A DNA stretch of 6,315 nucleotides, from the NCBI GenBank assembly GCA_020349865.1, contig CP070700.1, positions 655,758-662,072 of the forward strand, in the 5' to 3' direction. The stretch comes from Desulfobacteraceae bacterium (GTDB lineage: Bacteria > Desulfobacterota > DSM-4660 > Desulfatiglandales > Desulfatiglandaceae). Made by a program: the position numbers and the translations under genes. Shown here one piece after another: positions 1 to 6,315 of the stretch; position 1 is the stretch's first letter, and each line of letters begins with the position of its first letter. The notes beneath the pieces were generated by a model, which saw only the letters and a program-made list of their open reading frames with translations, made no database searches and was not told the DNA's origin.

Positions 1-1
1 G

Positions 2-496
2 GTTAGGATCTCTCCCTTTGATGCCACAGGAAGAAGGCACACTTCCTTTGCTTCTGTATCTGTCCTTCCGGAAGTGGATACGGATATTAAGGTCGAAATC
101 GATGACAAAGACCTTCGAATCGACACCTTCAGGGCCAGCGGTCCTGGAGGCCAGCACGTCAATAAAACCAGTTCGGCAATTAGAATCACGCATCTTCCCA
201 CAGGAATTGTTGTGCAGTGTCAGAATGAAAAATCCCAGCATCGTAATCGGGAAATGGCAATGAAGGTACTAAACGCCAGATTATATAATCTTGAGAAGGA
301 AAAACTGGAACAGAAAAAACAACAAATGCATGATTCCCAGAAGGATATCGCATGGGGCAGTCAGATAAGGTCCTACGTATTTAACCCATACACAATGGTC
401 AAGGACCACAGGACCAATGTGGAGACAGGAAACGTGGAAAGAGTCATGGATGGTGGCATTGATATGTTTATCGATGCCCATTTAAGAATGAAATAA
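2..496 (+). CDS. prfB: Peptide chain release factor 2 (RF2), C-terminal part; 5' end outside window
   Basis: Class I release factor that recognises UGA and UAA in the ribosomal A site and triggers hydrolysis of peptidyl-tRNA. The open frame enters from the left edge and gives 164 residues. It begins just before the SPF stop-codon-reading tripeptide (fragment residues 4-6), in the context [18 protein letters not shown]. This motif marks RF2; RF1 has a PxT-type motif here. The catalytic GGQ loop is at residues 49-51 (nt 146-154), 45 residues after SPF, the same spacing as E. coli RF2 (205 and 250). The residue matching E. coli 246 is Ala, the form found in most RF2s rather than the Thr of E. 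coli K-12. The conserved WGSQIRSYV segment follows, and the protein ends at TAA with a C-terminus about as long as E. coli's. About 200 N-terminal residues are missing, including the usual site of programmed +1 frameshifting, so that regulation cannot be assessed. A GTG at 74 is internal and is not the start. Confidence 0.97.
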   Translation, partial: VRISPFDATGRRHTSFASVSVLPEVDTDIKVEIDDKDLRIDTFRASGPGGQHVNKTSSAIRITHLPTGIVVQCQNEKSQHRNREMAMKVLNARLYNLEKEKLEQKKQQMHDSQKDIAWGSQIRSYVFNPYTMVKDHRTNVETGNVERVMDGGIDMFIDAHLRMK

Positions 497-716
497 CGAG
501 TTTACGATTGATTATCGACTAATACCCATCGGCTTTATACCTTAAGGTGTCCTTGCATTCGGTACATTATTCAATTCCCGGTAAATTTAATGAGTTATGA
601 AAGACGCTTTATAGTTTTGCAAGAGCCCTGTGTGCCAAGGCATCTATCGAAAATCTACAGGTCTGTTTCGCTCGGTCAGGGTGATAATAAATCGAAAATC
701 GTTAATCTAAAATCGA
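497..716. other. Convergent intergenic gap between prfB and the amidase gene
   Basis: These 220 bp separate two convergent genes. I see no coding frame of credible length, no tRNA-like fold and no GC-rich hairpin followed by a T run that would serve as a factor-independent terminator for either gene. The gap contains a short perfect palindrome, ACCTTAAGGT (539-548), and CGATT/AATCG-rich tracts at both ends (about 503-518 and 690-718). The 10-mer ATCGAAAATC occurs twice (646-655 and 691-700). A short stretch at 631-643 resembles the complement of the conserved 5' end of 23S rRNA. It may be a degenerate or short repeat-type spacer, but that is not demonstrated. Confidence 0.5.
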
Positions 717-2435
717 TTATCCTCCCTTATATGTCTGATCAATGCTATTAATGTAATTGTTTACTCCATCACAGATACCTTCGGCTATGCTTTCCTGATA
801 CCTTTTGCTGAGTAATCTCTTGCCCTCCATGCGGTTGGTGAGAAAGCCGGTTTCCACAAGGATCGCGGGCATCTCGGCTCCAATCAGCACATAAAAGGGT
901 GCCTGTTTTACACCGAGGTTTTTTGCTCGCTTATATTTTCTTTTCACCTGCGAGAACATTCCCCCCTGTACCTCATGTGCCAGACGACTCGATTCGTTTA
1001 TCTTAGTATTCAGCATGAGGTCATTCAGAATCGCCTGGAGATCGCTTATGTTCTTTTCAGAAGTGGCGTTCTCCCTTGCGGCCACAAGCATCGACCTTTC
1101 ATCCGTTGCTATGTTGAGGAAATAGGTCTCTAACCCCCAGATGTTTCTATTCCTGTGGGCGTTAATATGAAGCGAGATAAAAAGGTCTGCCTTTTTCATA
1201 TTTGCAATGGCGGTTCTTCGCTCTAAAGGTAGAAAAACATCCTTATTTCTGGTGAGAAAGACCTCACACCCAATCTTTTCCTTTATTTTTTTAGCCAGAA
1301 CTCTGGCAATACTTAGGACAACGTCCTTTTCTTTTACTCCCCCGCGGGCATTACAGCCCGGATCTTTACCACCATGTCCGGGATCTATCACAATTGTCTT
1401 AACATTCAACCCGAGCTGTCCGGCCAGGGATACCGAGTCTTTGGGGACGTCGGCCTTCCTCACTCCCTTTCTCACAGTCCTTTCCTTCACGGCCAGCCTT
1501 GACTCATCCGTTGCGTCCTCCTTTCCGGTTCTCCGTACATCCACTACAATCCGGAAGGGGTCGTGAAGATGGAAGACCTTATAGCCCCCAATGCTTTCAG
1601 TATCCAGTACGACCCGGACGACATCTTTTGTGTATTGTCCCGCCCTGGCCCTTTGAAGCAGCCCGTCTTTGATCGGTAGGGTGCTTTCAATCTGAGATGT
1701 AACACGAGCATTCTTAAGCTCTATGTAGAGCCTTCGAGGCTTCCTGAGATCCGGATCTGCTTTGAGGAGGCGGTGTGTGTATTTCACGGGCTCTGAGACG
1801 TCAACAACGACCCGTGTATAATTAGGTGTTGACCAGTGTCGGATATCCTTTACTGCGACCGGTGCAGTTTTTGTCCCGGCACTGTCTCTGTCATTATCTT
1901 TTTCACTCAGTAGTGAGGCCAACTGATCCAGCATCTTCCTGGCTTTTGGCCGCATATCCCCGGATGGGAATTTTATATCCACCTTCAAGAATTCCACATA
2001 GGCGTGGGTCGGCTCCTTTTTAAGCTTATAAAAAATTTCTCCAATCTTATACTGGGCATCATCAGCCAGGCGATGGTCTTTGTATTCATCTGCCAATCGT
2101 CTGAACAAAAGGACAGCTTCATCCAGGTCTTGCGATTTGCCAGAGTAAGCGTAAAGTCCTCTAAAGAGTTTTGCTGAATGATAGAGGGCCCAAGGCGCCT
2201 GTTCGCTTTTGGGATAACGGGTATAAAGCGTCTCATACTTGCTGATACATCTTAACCAGTTGTGACGGTATTTTTTCTTTTTAGCCGACCCATACAAAGA
2301 CTTACGACACTGATCAGCCTCCTTCAGGATCAAGGCCGGTTTTTTGGAAACTTTAGCGGAGACTTCGGATCCTTCCGGAACAAAAACAGCCGAAACAATC
2401 ATTAAAATCGCTATTAAAAGAAGATTAATCTTCAT
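717..2435 (-). CDS. Secreted N-acetylmuramoyl-L-alanine amidase (TPR-like + AMIN + Amidase_3)
   Basis: Zinc hydrolase of the AmiA/AmiB/AmiC class that cleaves the lactyl-amide bond between MurNAc and the stem peptide, normally to split septal peptidoglycan in the periplasm. The 572-residue product starts with a signal peptide (hydrophobic residues 3-20, likely cut after VSA-27; no lipobox Cys). Residues 36-175 are helical and hold three TPR-like units of the YbgF/BamD style (for example YETLYTRYP, FRRLADEYKDH, FLKVDIKFP). An AMIN domain, which targets such enzymes to peptidoglycan or the septum, spans about 195-302. After a charged linker, Amidase_3 covers about 346-560. The expected zinc ligands are present: His354 in DPGHGG, Glu369 in GVKEKD and His423 in SLHINA; catalytic Glu528 lies in VETGFLTN. 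A helical segment about 455-495 matches the position of the autoinhibitory insert of AmiB/AmiC, suggesting activation by an EnvC-like LytM partner (inference). The ATG at 2435 is chosen because it begins the signal peptide; no good Shine-Dalgarno precedes it. An amiC-like name is reasonable, but the N-terminal region is not found in E. coli AmiC. Confidence 0.95.
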   Translation of the reverse strand: MKINLLLIAILMIVSAVFVPEGSEVSAKVSKKPALILKEADQCRKSLYGSAKKKKYRHNWLRCISKYETLYTRYPKSEQAPWALYHSAKLFRGLYAYSGKSQDLDEAVLLFRRLADEYKDHRLADDAQYKIGEIFYKLKKEPTHAYVEFLKVDIKFPSGDMRPKARKMLDQLASLLSEKDNDRDSAGTKTAPVAVKDIRHWSTPNYTRVVVDVSEPVKYTHRLLKADPDLRKPRRLYIELKNARVTSQIESTLPIKDGLLQRARAGQYTKDVVRVVLDTESIGGYKVFHLHDPFRIVVDVRRTGKEDATDESRLAVKERTVRKGVRKADVPKDSVSLAGQLGLNVKTIVIDPGHGGKDPGCNARGGVKEKDVVLSIARVLAKKIKEKIGCEVFLTRNKDVFLPLERRTAIANMKKADLFISLHINAHRNRNIWGLETYFLNIATDERSMLVAARENATSEKNISDLQAILNDLMLNTKINESSRLAHEVQGGMFSQVKRKYKRAKNLGVKQAPFYVLIGAEMPAILVETGFLTNRMEGKRLLSKRYQESIAEGICDGVNNYINSIDQTYKGG

Positions 2436-2658
2436 TTCTATTTGGTTCTGGAAAACCCTGTCTCCTAAGTGTGCATTCTTTATCCAATTTCGGGCTAACC
2501 ATCTAACAACATGTACCCTCGGTCCTTTTTGTAAAAATCATTTCTTTTTTGTAACAATTTAGCGCTTTGAAAAAATCATTATTGGATTATTTCCCTTTTT
2601 TCACTATTGCAAAAAAGATAAACTGTTACTCCTCCTTGCATTACAATAACCCATTCTG
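2436..2658. other. AT-rich gap between mutS and the amidase gene
   Basis: These 223 bp lie between the mutS stop and the amidase start, both read leftward. The right half is very AT-rich, with T and A runs of 5-7 bases (2525-2616), a repeated 10-mer AAAAATCATT (2533-2542 and 2571-2580) and A/T arms that could pair in alternative ways. A strong Shine-Dalgarno-like AAGGAGGAG (minus strand, 2629-2637) has no start codon at a usable distance. The gap is where the mutS transcript would end and an amidase promoter would lie, but I can fix neither a GC-stem terminator nor a good -35/-10 pair. No coding frame of credible length is present. Confidence 0.5.
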
Positions 2659-5343
2659 TCATGTATCGGGGTCCACATATTCCTTTAACTTATTGAGTTC
2701 TATCAAAGCCTCCAGCGGGGTCCTTCCGGAAATATCCATTCCCGCGATCCAATCTCTCAGTTTCTTATCCTGGGGGGTGAAAAGACTCAGTTGCAAAATA
2801 TCACCCTCATCCCTCTCAGGAGGACTCTTTGCAAGGCGAGGTCGCCCCACCTCATCCAGTTCTGCACCCTCGAGATTTTGAAGTATTTCCTTTGCCCGCA
2901 ACAGAACATTTTCAGGTAAACCGGCAATCCGAGCCACTTGTATTCCATAACTCCGGCTTGTCCCTCCTGGAACGAGCTTTCTTAAAAATATAATCTGGTC
3001 ATTCCACTCTCGAACTGCGATATTATAGTTCTTCACCCGTTGCTTTGTGGTCACCAGTTCCGTAAGTTCATGGTAGTGGGTTGCGAAAAGGGTCCGCACA
3101 CCTTCCCCATCCATATCGTGCAAAGCCTCCGCAACTGCCCAGGCAATGCTCAGTCCATCGTACGTGCTTGTTCCACGCCCGATCTCATCCAGGATAACCA
3201 GGCTCTTAGGTTTCGCATGCCGCATGATATTTGCTGTCTCATTCATTTCCACCATAAAAGTGCTTTGTCCCCTGGCCAAATCATCCGAGGCACCAACCCG
3301 CGTAAAGATACGATCCACAATTCCAATGACAGCCTTGGAAGCAGGGACAAAGCTACCCATTTGGGCCATAAGCACTGTCAGGGCAGTCTGTCTGAGAATG
3401 GTGGATTTGCCTGCCATATTGGGACCGGTAATGATCAATATTTGCTGTTCACTAGGATCCAGGTGTATATCGTTGGGTACAAAGTCCTCATCCTTGACAC
3501 TTTGCTCAATAACAGGATGTCGGCCATCTTCAATGTCAATGCCTGCGCCATCGTTCACTTCCGGACAACTATAATCGTTCATTTCAGCAGTTTTGGCCAG
3601 CCCGGCGATTACGTCAATCTGTGCAACAAATTCAGCTGTCTCTTTAATTCGCTGGTTTTCAAGGGCCACCTTTCTGCGTATCCGATCAAATATCTCGAAT
3701 TCCAGCACCACCCGCTTTTCTTCAGCGCCCAGCACCTGTTCTTCCATTGACTTCAAGGCTTCAGTAATGTAACGCTCACCATTAACAAGCGTCTGCTTTC
3801 TGACATATTCAGGAGGTACGAGATGCAGGTTGGCCTTCGTTATTTCAATATAGTATCCATAAACTTTGTTAAATCCCACCTTCAGGCTTGATATCCCGGT
3901 CCTTCTTTGCTCAGTGGCAGCAAAATCTGCTATCCAGCTCTTTCCGTCCCGGCTCAAAGAGATCAATCTGTCCAGCTCTGCATCATATCCCTCCCTGATA
4001 ATGCCACCGTCTTTAACAGAAACCGGTGGCTCTTCATGGATAGCCTCCTCTATCAAATGTGCTATATCTTGAAGGGTATCCAGCCTCGAGGAGATCTCTG
4101 ATAAAAGCGAGCTTGTCGAATTTCCCAATATGTTCTTGATATTGGGAAGTCGTAAAATCGAGACCTTAAGGGCCAGAAGATCCATCGCATTGGCCCTCCC
4201 TAACGCTATACGCCCGTTTAAACGCTCCAGGTCATAGATTTCTTTGAGCTCTATTATGAGTTCGTCCCTGAGCATGGGATCTTCTTTGAACCAGGCCACC
4301 CCAGCCAGCCGCTCTCGGATTTTTTTGAGATTAACCAGAGGATATACGATCCATTTTTTTAAGAGGCGACCCCCCATGGGTGTTACTGTTCTATCCAAAA
4401 CCTGGCACAACGATCCTTGTACCGATTGCCGGCGCATGGTCTTAAGAAGTTCTAAGTGATCGCAGGTGGACTCATCCAAAAACATGAAATCGCCAAGGCG
4501 ATAACTCACTATATCTTTTACATGCTCCGGCTTTTGCTTCTGAGTATCCAGAAGATAGCTAATAAGAGCCCCTGCAGAAATAATTCCCTGTGGCATGTCC
4601 TGAAATCCAAACCCTGATAATGACCGGACCCCAAATTGCTCTTTCAGAAGGGCTCCTGCTTCTTGGGGATCAAAGGATTCACTATTAATTATTTCCACCC
4701 GGTAGTCAGACAGCTCTTTTCTACCGGACAAATGTCCATTTTCAGGAATCAAGACTTCCGCAGGATCGATTCTGCGCAATTCGTCGATGAGTTCGTTCCA
4801 CGTGCAAGCTTCCGTGACTCGAAACTCTCCTGTCGATAAATCAATATGAGCCAACCCATACTTTTCCTCAGTTGCTGCCTCACGGATCCCTCCCGCTATA
4901 TCATCCGCTTGCCTATGGCGGAAAGGCGAAGCAGTGCGGCCAGGCCCCCCGGATATGGCAGCCATGTAAAGGTTTCTTTTATCGTCAACCTCATGTTCAT
5001 CCACCACTGAGCCCGGAGTAACTACCCTGATCACCTCCCTCTTTACGATTCCCTTGCTGGACTTTGGGTCTTCGGTCTGCTCACAAATGGCCACCTTCCA
5101 CCCGCTGTTTATGAGCGTTGCGATATAGGATTTACTTGCATGATGAGGTATGCCGCACATGGGTACCTTAGCCCCATTGAATGTTCCTCGAGACGTCAGC
5201 GTAATACCGAGTATTTTTGATGCAGTCCTGGCATCGTCAAAAAACATCTCGTAGAAGTCGCCCATCCTGAAAAACAAGATAGCATCAGGATATTCACCCT
5301 TAATGCCCAAATATTGCCTGAGCATGGGCGTCAACTGGTTCAT
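2659..5343 (-). CDS. mutS: DNA mismatch repair protein MutS
   Basis: Recognises base mismatches and small loops after replication and, using ATP, recruits MutL to start methyl- or nick-directed repair. From this start the protein has 894 residues, somewhat above the 850-870 usual for bacterial MutS. The mismatch-reading Phe-x-Glu motif is F30-Y31-E32 in GDFYEMF. The connector domain follows, with an extra segment of about 20-25 residues near 131-161. The lever and clamp domains lie in the middle. The ABC-type ATPase shows Walker A GPNMAGKST (640-648), the STFMVEM segment (694-700), Walker B/D-loop LVILDEIGRGTSTYDG with D719-E720, and FATHYHEL (753-760). QLSLF at 851-855 fits a beta-clamp binding motif, and the end (TPLEALIELNKLKEYV) fits the MutS C-terminal dimer/tetramer helix region. 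All catalytic motifs look intact. The ATG at 5343 is preferred: GAGGAA sits 4 nt upstream and MNQLTPMLRQYL matches the normal N-terminus. An in-frame ATG at 5355 would add four residues and overlap lapB by 11 nt. Confidence 0.98.
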   Translation of the reverse strand: MNQLTPMLRQYLGIKGEYPDAILFFRMGDFYEMFFDDARTASKILGITLTSRGTFNGAKVPMCGIPHHASKSYIATLINSGWKVAICEQTEDPKSSKGIVKREVIRVVTPGSVVDEHEVDDKRNLYMAAISGGPGRTASPFRHRQADDIAGGIREAATEEKYGLAHIDLSTGEFRVTEACTWNELIDELRRIDPAEVLIPENGHLSGRKELSDYRVEIINSESFDPQEAGALLKEQFGVRSLSGFGFQDMPQGIISAGALISYLLDTQKQKPEHVKDIVSYRLGDFMFLDESTCDHLELLKTMRRQSVQGSLCQVLDRTVTPMGGRLLKKWIVYPLVNLKKIRERLAGVAWFKEDPMLRDELIIELKEIYDLERLNGRIALGRANAMDLLALKVSILRLPNIKNILGNSTSSLLSEISSRLDTLQDIAHLIEEAIHEEPPVSVKDGGIIREGYDAELDRLISLSRDGKSWIADFAATEQRRTGISSLKVGFNKVYGYYIEITKANLHLVPPEYVRKQTLVNGERYITEALKSMEEQVLGAEEKRVVLEFEIFDRIRRKVALENQRIKETAEFVAQIDVIAGLAKTAEMNDYSCPEVNDGAGIDIEDGRHPVIEQSVKDEDFVPNDIHLDPSEQQILIITGPNMAGKSTILRQTALTVLMAQMGSFVPASKAVIGIVDRIFTRVGASDDLARGQSTFMVEMNETANIMRHAKPKSLVILDEIGRGTSTYDGLSIAWAVAEALHDMDGEGVRTLFATHYHELTELVTTKQRVKNYNIAVREWNDQIIFLRKLVPGGTSRSYGIQVARIAGLPENVLLRAKEILQNLEGAELDEVGRPRLAKSPPERDEGDILQLSLFTPQDKKLRDWIAGMDISGRTPLEALIELNKLKEYVDPDT
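4907..4932. repeat. Imperfect palindrome inside the mutS connector insertion
   Basis: GCTTGCCT (4907-4914) and AGGCGAAGC (4924-4932) are complementary apart from one bulged base, with a 9-nt loop between them. The hairpin falls within the stretch of mutS that codes for extra residues compared with E. coli and B. subtilis MutS, and is translated as ASPFRHRQA. An alternative pairing of CCGC (4905-4908) with GCGG (4918-4921) is possible. A single copy is visible in this window, so calling it a dispersed repeat would be a guess. Confidence 0.4.
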
Positions 5344-5344
5344 T

Positions 5345-6315
5345 CTATTCCTCATCTGTGCCTTGTGGTAATTGGGGCGGCTCGCTTGATTGAGAGGTAG
5401 GGCCTGGCCTGGTATGGGGATGGTCTGTTAGATGTATGGAGTCCCACGTCTTGCATTGTGGGCATTGCCACTGAAGTTCACCTGGTGTATAACCACATTC
5501 CGTGCATTGGAATCTCAAGTAGGGTACATTTAGATGTTCGATAAGCTCCCTGTAATCATTGAGTACATCTTTTTCCCTGTCGTCAGAGAGAAGCATCTCG
5601 CCTCTAAACTTCCTGGCTTCCCAAAAGGAAGGTGCCAATTCCAGGGCGATTCGTATCTGGTCCAGAGCTCCATCGATATCGTTTTCGTTGTAAAGATAAC
5701 GGGCAAGGGCCATATGTATAAAGGCATCGGCATTTGACTGCGCAAGTTCCTTCAAGAAGTCCCCAACGGGCTTTAGATTCTTCATTTTCGAATAGGCCCC
5801 TTCAAGGCGCCGATAGGCAAGAAACGTAAATTGTGGTGCCACCTCAACGGCCTTTTTCCATGTTGATATTCCCTTTTTATAGTCATTCCTATTGAAATAA
5901 AGATCTCCCAGATGGAGATAAGCATCCACACATTCTCTATGTGTTGATATGGCTTTATTGAAAAGAGATTTTGCGTTATTCAGTTCGCCTTTTTCTTGGG
6001 CAACCTTCCCCATTTCCACCAGATGATGGGCAAGAATATGATGGTGATCCCCCTTGGTCAACCGAGTAATCTTTTGTTGTGTCTCGTAAGCGTGCTCCCA
6101 ATCCTTCAACTCCTCGTAAATTCTTTCTATGTTTTCTAACGCCTTAACATCGGAAGGTGTCTTTTGTGTCACCTGAAGGAATGTTTTCAGCGCCCGATTT
6201 AAAAACCCGCCCTTCCGGTAATCCAAGCCAAGGTCAAAGAGTGCCCTGAGCTTTATTTGATCGTCGATATTTGGTCTCAAGATTATGGTCTGGCGAATGC
6301 GGATTGCTCTATCTA
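5345..6315 (-). CDS. lapB: LapB/YciM-type TPR protein with C-terminal zinc ribbon; 5' end outside window
   Basis: In E. coli LapB is an inner-membrane-anchored cytoplasmic adaptor that presents LpxC to FtsH protease and so limits lipid A/LPS synthesis. The frame is open through the right edge, giving 322 residues here. The first residues, DRAIRIRQTII, closely match the E. coli LapB segment DRAIRIHQT, so the TTG at 6280 is internal. About 60-70 N-terminal residues, including the expected membrane anchor, must lie beyond 6315. TPR helical pairs run through about residues 22-230 (for example LFDLGLDYRKGGFLNRAL, AYLHLGDLYFNRNDYKKG, ARYLYNENDIDGALDQI). The rubredoxin-like zinc ribbon has C270-x2-C273 and C284-x2-C287 in FQCTECGY and WQCPQCKTW; in LapB this metal site packs on the TPRs and is needed for function. 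A tail of roughly 30 Pro/His/Glu-rich residues follows the ribbon. Its stop is coupled to the mutS start. The alternative is a related TPR/zinc-ribbon protein of unknown role, but the order of parts favours LapB. Confidence 0.9.
   Translation of the reverse strand, partial: DRAIRIRQTIILRPNIDDQIKLRALFDLGLDYRKGGFLNRALKTFLQVTQKTPSDVKALENIERIYEELKDWEHAYETQQKITRLTKGDHHHILAHHLVEMGKVAQEKGELNNAKSLFNKAISTHRECVDAYLHLGDLYFNRNDYKKGISTWKKAVEVAPQFTFLAYRRLEGAYSKMKNLKPVGDFLKELAQSNADAFIHMALARYLYNENDIDGALDQIRIALELAPSFWEARKFRGEMLLSDDREKDVLNDYRELIEHLNVPYLRFQCTECGYTPGELQWQCPQCKTWDSIHLTDHPHTRPGPTSQSSEPPQLPQGTDEE
5348..5353 (-). promoter_or_regulatory. Shine-Dalgarno for mutS inside the end of lapB
   Basis: On the minus strand GAGGAA lies 4 nt before the ATG at 5343 and inside the last codons of lapB, whose TAG is at 5347-5345. 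The stop and this ATG are separated by a single base (TAG-A-ATG), the usual layout for translational coupling by re-initiation. It favours 5343 over the ATG at 5355, which has only a weaker AAGG 5 nt upstream. Confidence 0.6.

Noticed and set aside
18..263. 81-codon frame starting ATG at 18 on the plus strand
   Set aside because: It overlaps prfB in another frame; the prfB frame carries SPF and GGQ and is clearly the coding one.
539..548. ACCTTAAGGT palindrome after prfB as a terminator
   Set aside because: It has no loop of workable size beyond four unpaired centre bases, a stem of only about 3 bp and no T run after it.
570..660. tRNA or other small structured RNA in the prfB/amidase gap
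   Set aside because: No acceptor-stem pairing, no T-loop GTTCRA and no cloverleaf arms could be found by eye on either strand.
1985..2236. 83-codon frame on the minus strand inside the amidase gene
   Set aside because: It is out of frame within the TPR-like region of a well-supported gene; no domain and no independent signal.
2479..2509. Possible amidase promoter, TTGTTA (2504-2509) and GATAAA (2479-2484) on the minus strand
   Set aside because: Each box matches only 4 of 6 consensus bases and the spacer is 19 bp. In AT-rich DNA such pairs arise easily, so it is not listed as a feature.
2579..2641. 20-codon frame MQGGVTVYLFCNSEKREIIQ on the minus strand downstream of mutS
   Set aside because: It has no ribosome binding site before its ATG; the purine-rich block lies inside it. 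Its composition is low-complexity and it is too short to support.
3040..3750. 236-codon open frame on the plus strand opposite mutS, plus a 142-codon frame at 3146-3574
   Set aside because: Both lie wholly antisense to the intact, highly conserved MutS ATPase region, and neither shows a recognisable motif. They are shadows of the coding pattern.

Overview
This 6.3 kb window comes from a diderm (Gram-negative) bacterium. It holds four protein genes and two short intergenic gaps. The evidence for an outer membrane is a lapB-type gene (LPS synthesis control) and an exported AMIN/Amidase_3 cell-wall hydrolase. Gene order, moderate GC content by eye and protein style would fit a sulfate-reducing or syntrophic deltaproteobacterium (Desulfobacterota). 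That placement is inference from recalled family resemblance, not from a search.

Layout: the 3' part of prfB (release factor 2) runs rightward from the left edge to 496. Everything else runs leftward. Read in the direction of transcription from the right edge, the order is lapB (start lies beyond 6315), then mutS, overlapping or almost touching it, then a 223-bp AT-rich gap, then a secreted N-acetylmuramoyl-L-alanine amidase. The amidase converges on prfB across a 220-bp gap (497-716) that has no convincing gene or terminator.

How the genes relate: lapB and mutS are almost certainly co-transcribed, and mutS translation probably re-initiates at the lapB stop. The amidase may be in the same transcript or have its own promoter in the AT-rich gap; the sequence does not decide this. 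LapB (LPS control) and the amidase (septal peptidoglycan splitting) are both envelope functions, with DNA mismatch repair between them. prfB ends translation at UGA and UAA codons and is functionally separate.

No mobile element, CRISPR array, RNA gene or previously undescribed system is evident. The points most worth a second look are an extra, GC-rich, hairpin-containing in-frame segment in the connector region of MutS, the three-part architecture of the amidase, and unexplained small structures in the two gaps. Two start calls need care: lapB reads open through the right edge, so the TTG at 6280 is not its start, and mutS is better started at 5343 than at 5355.
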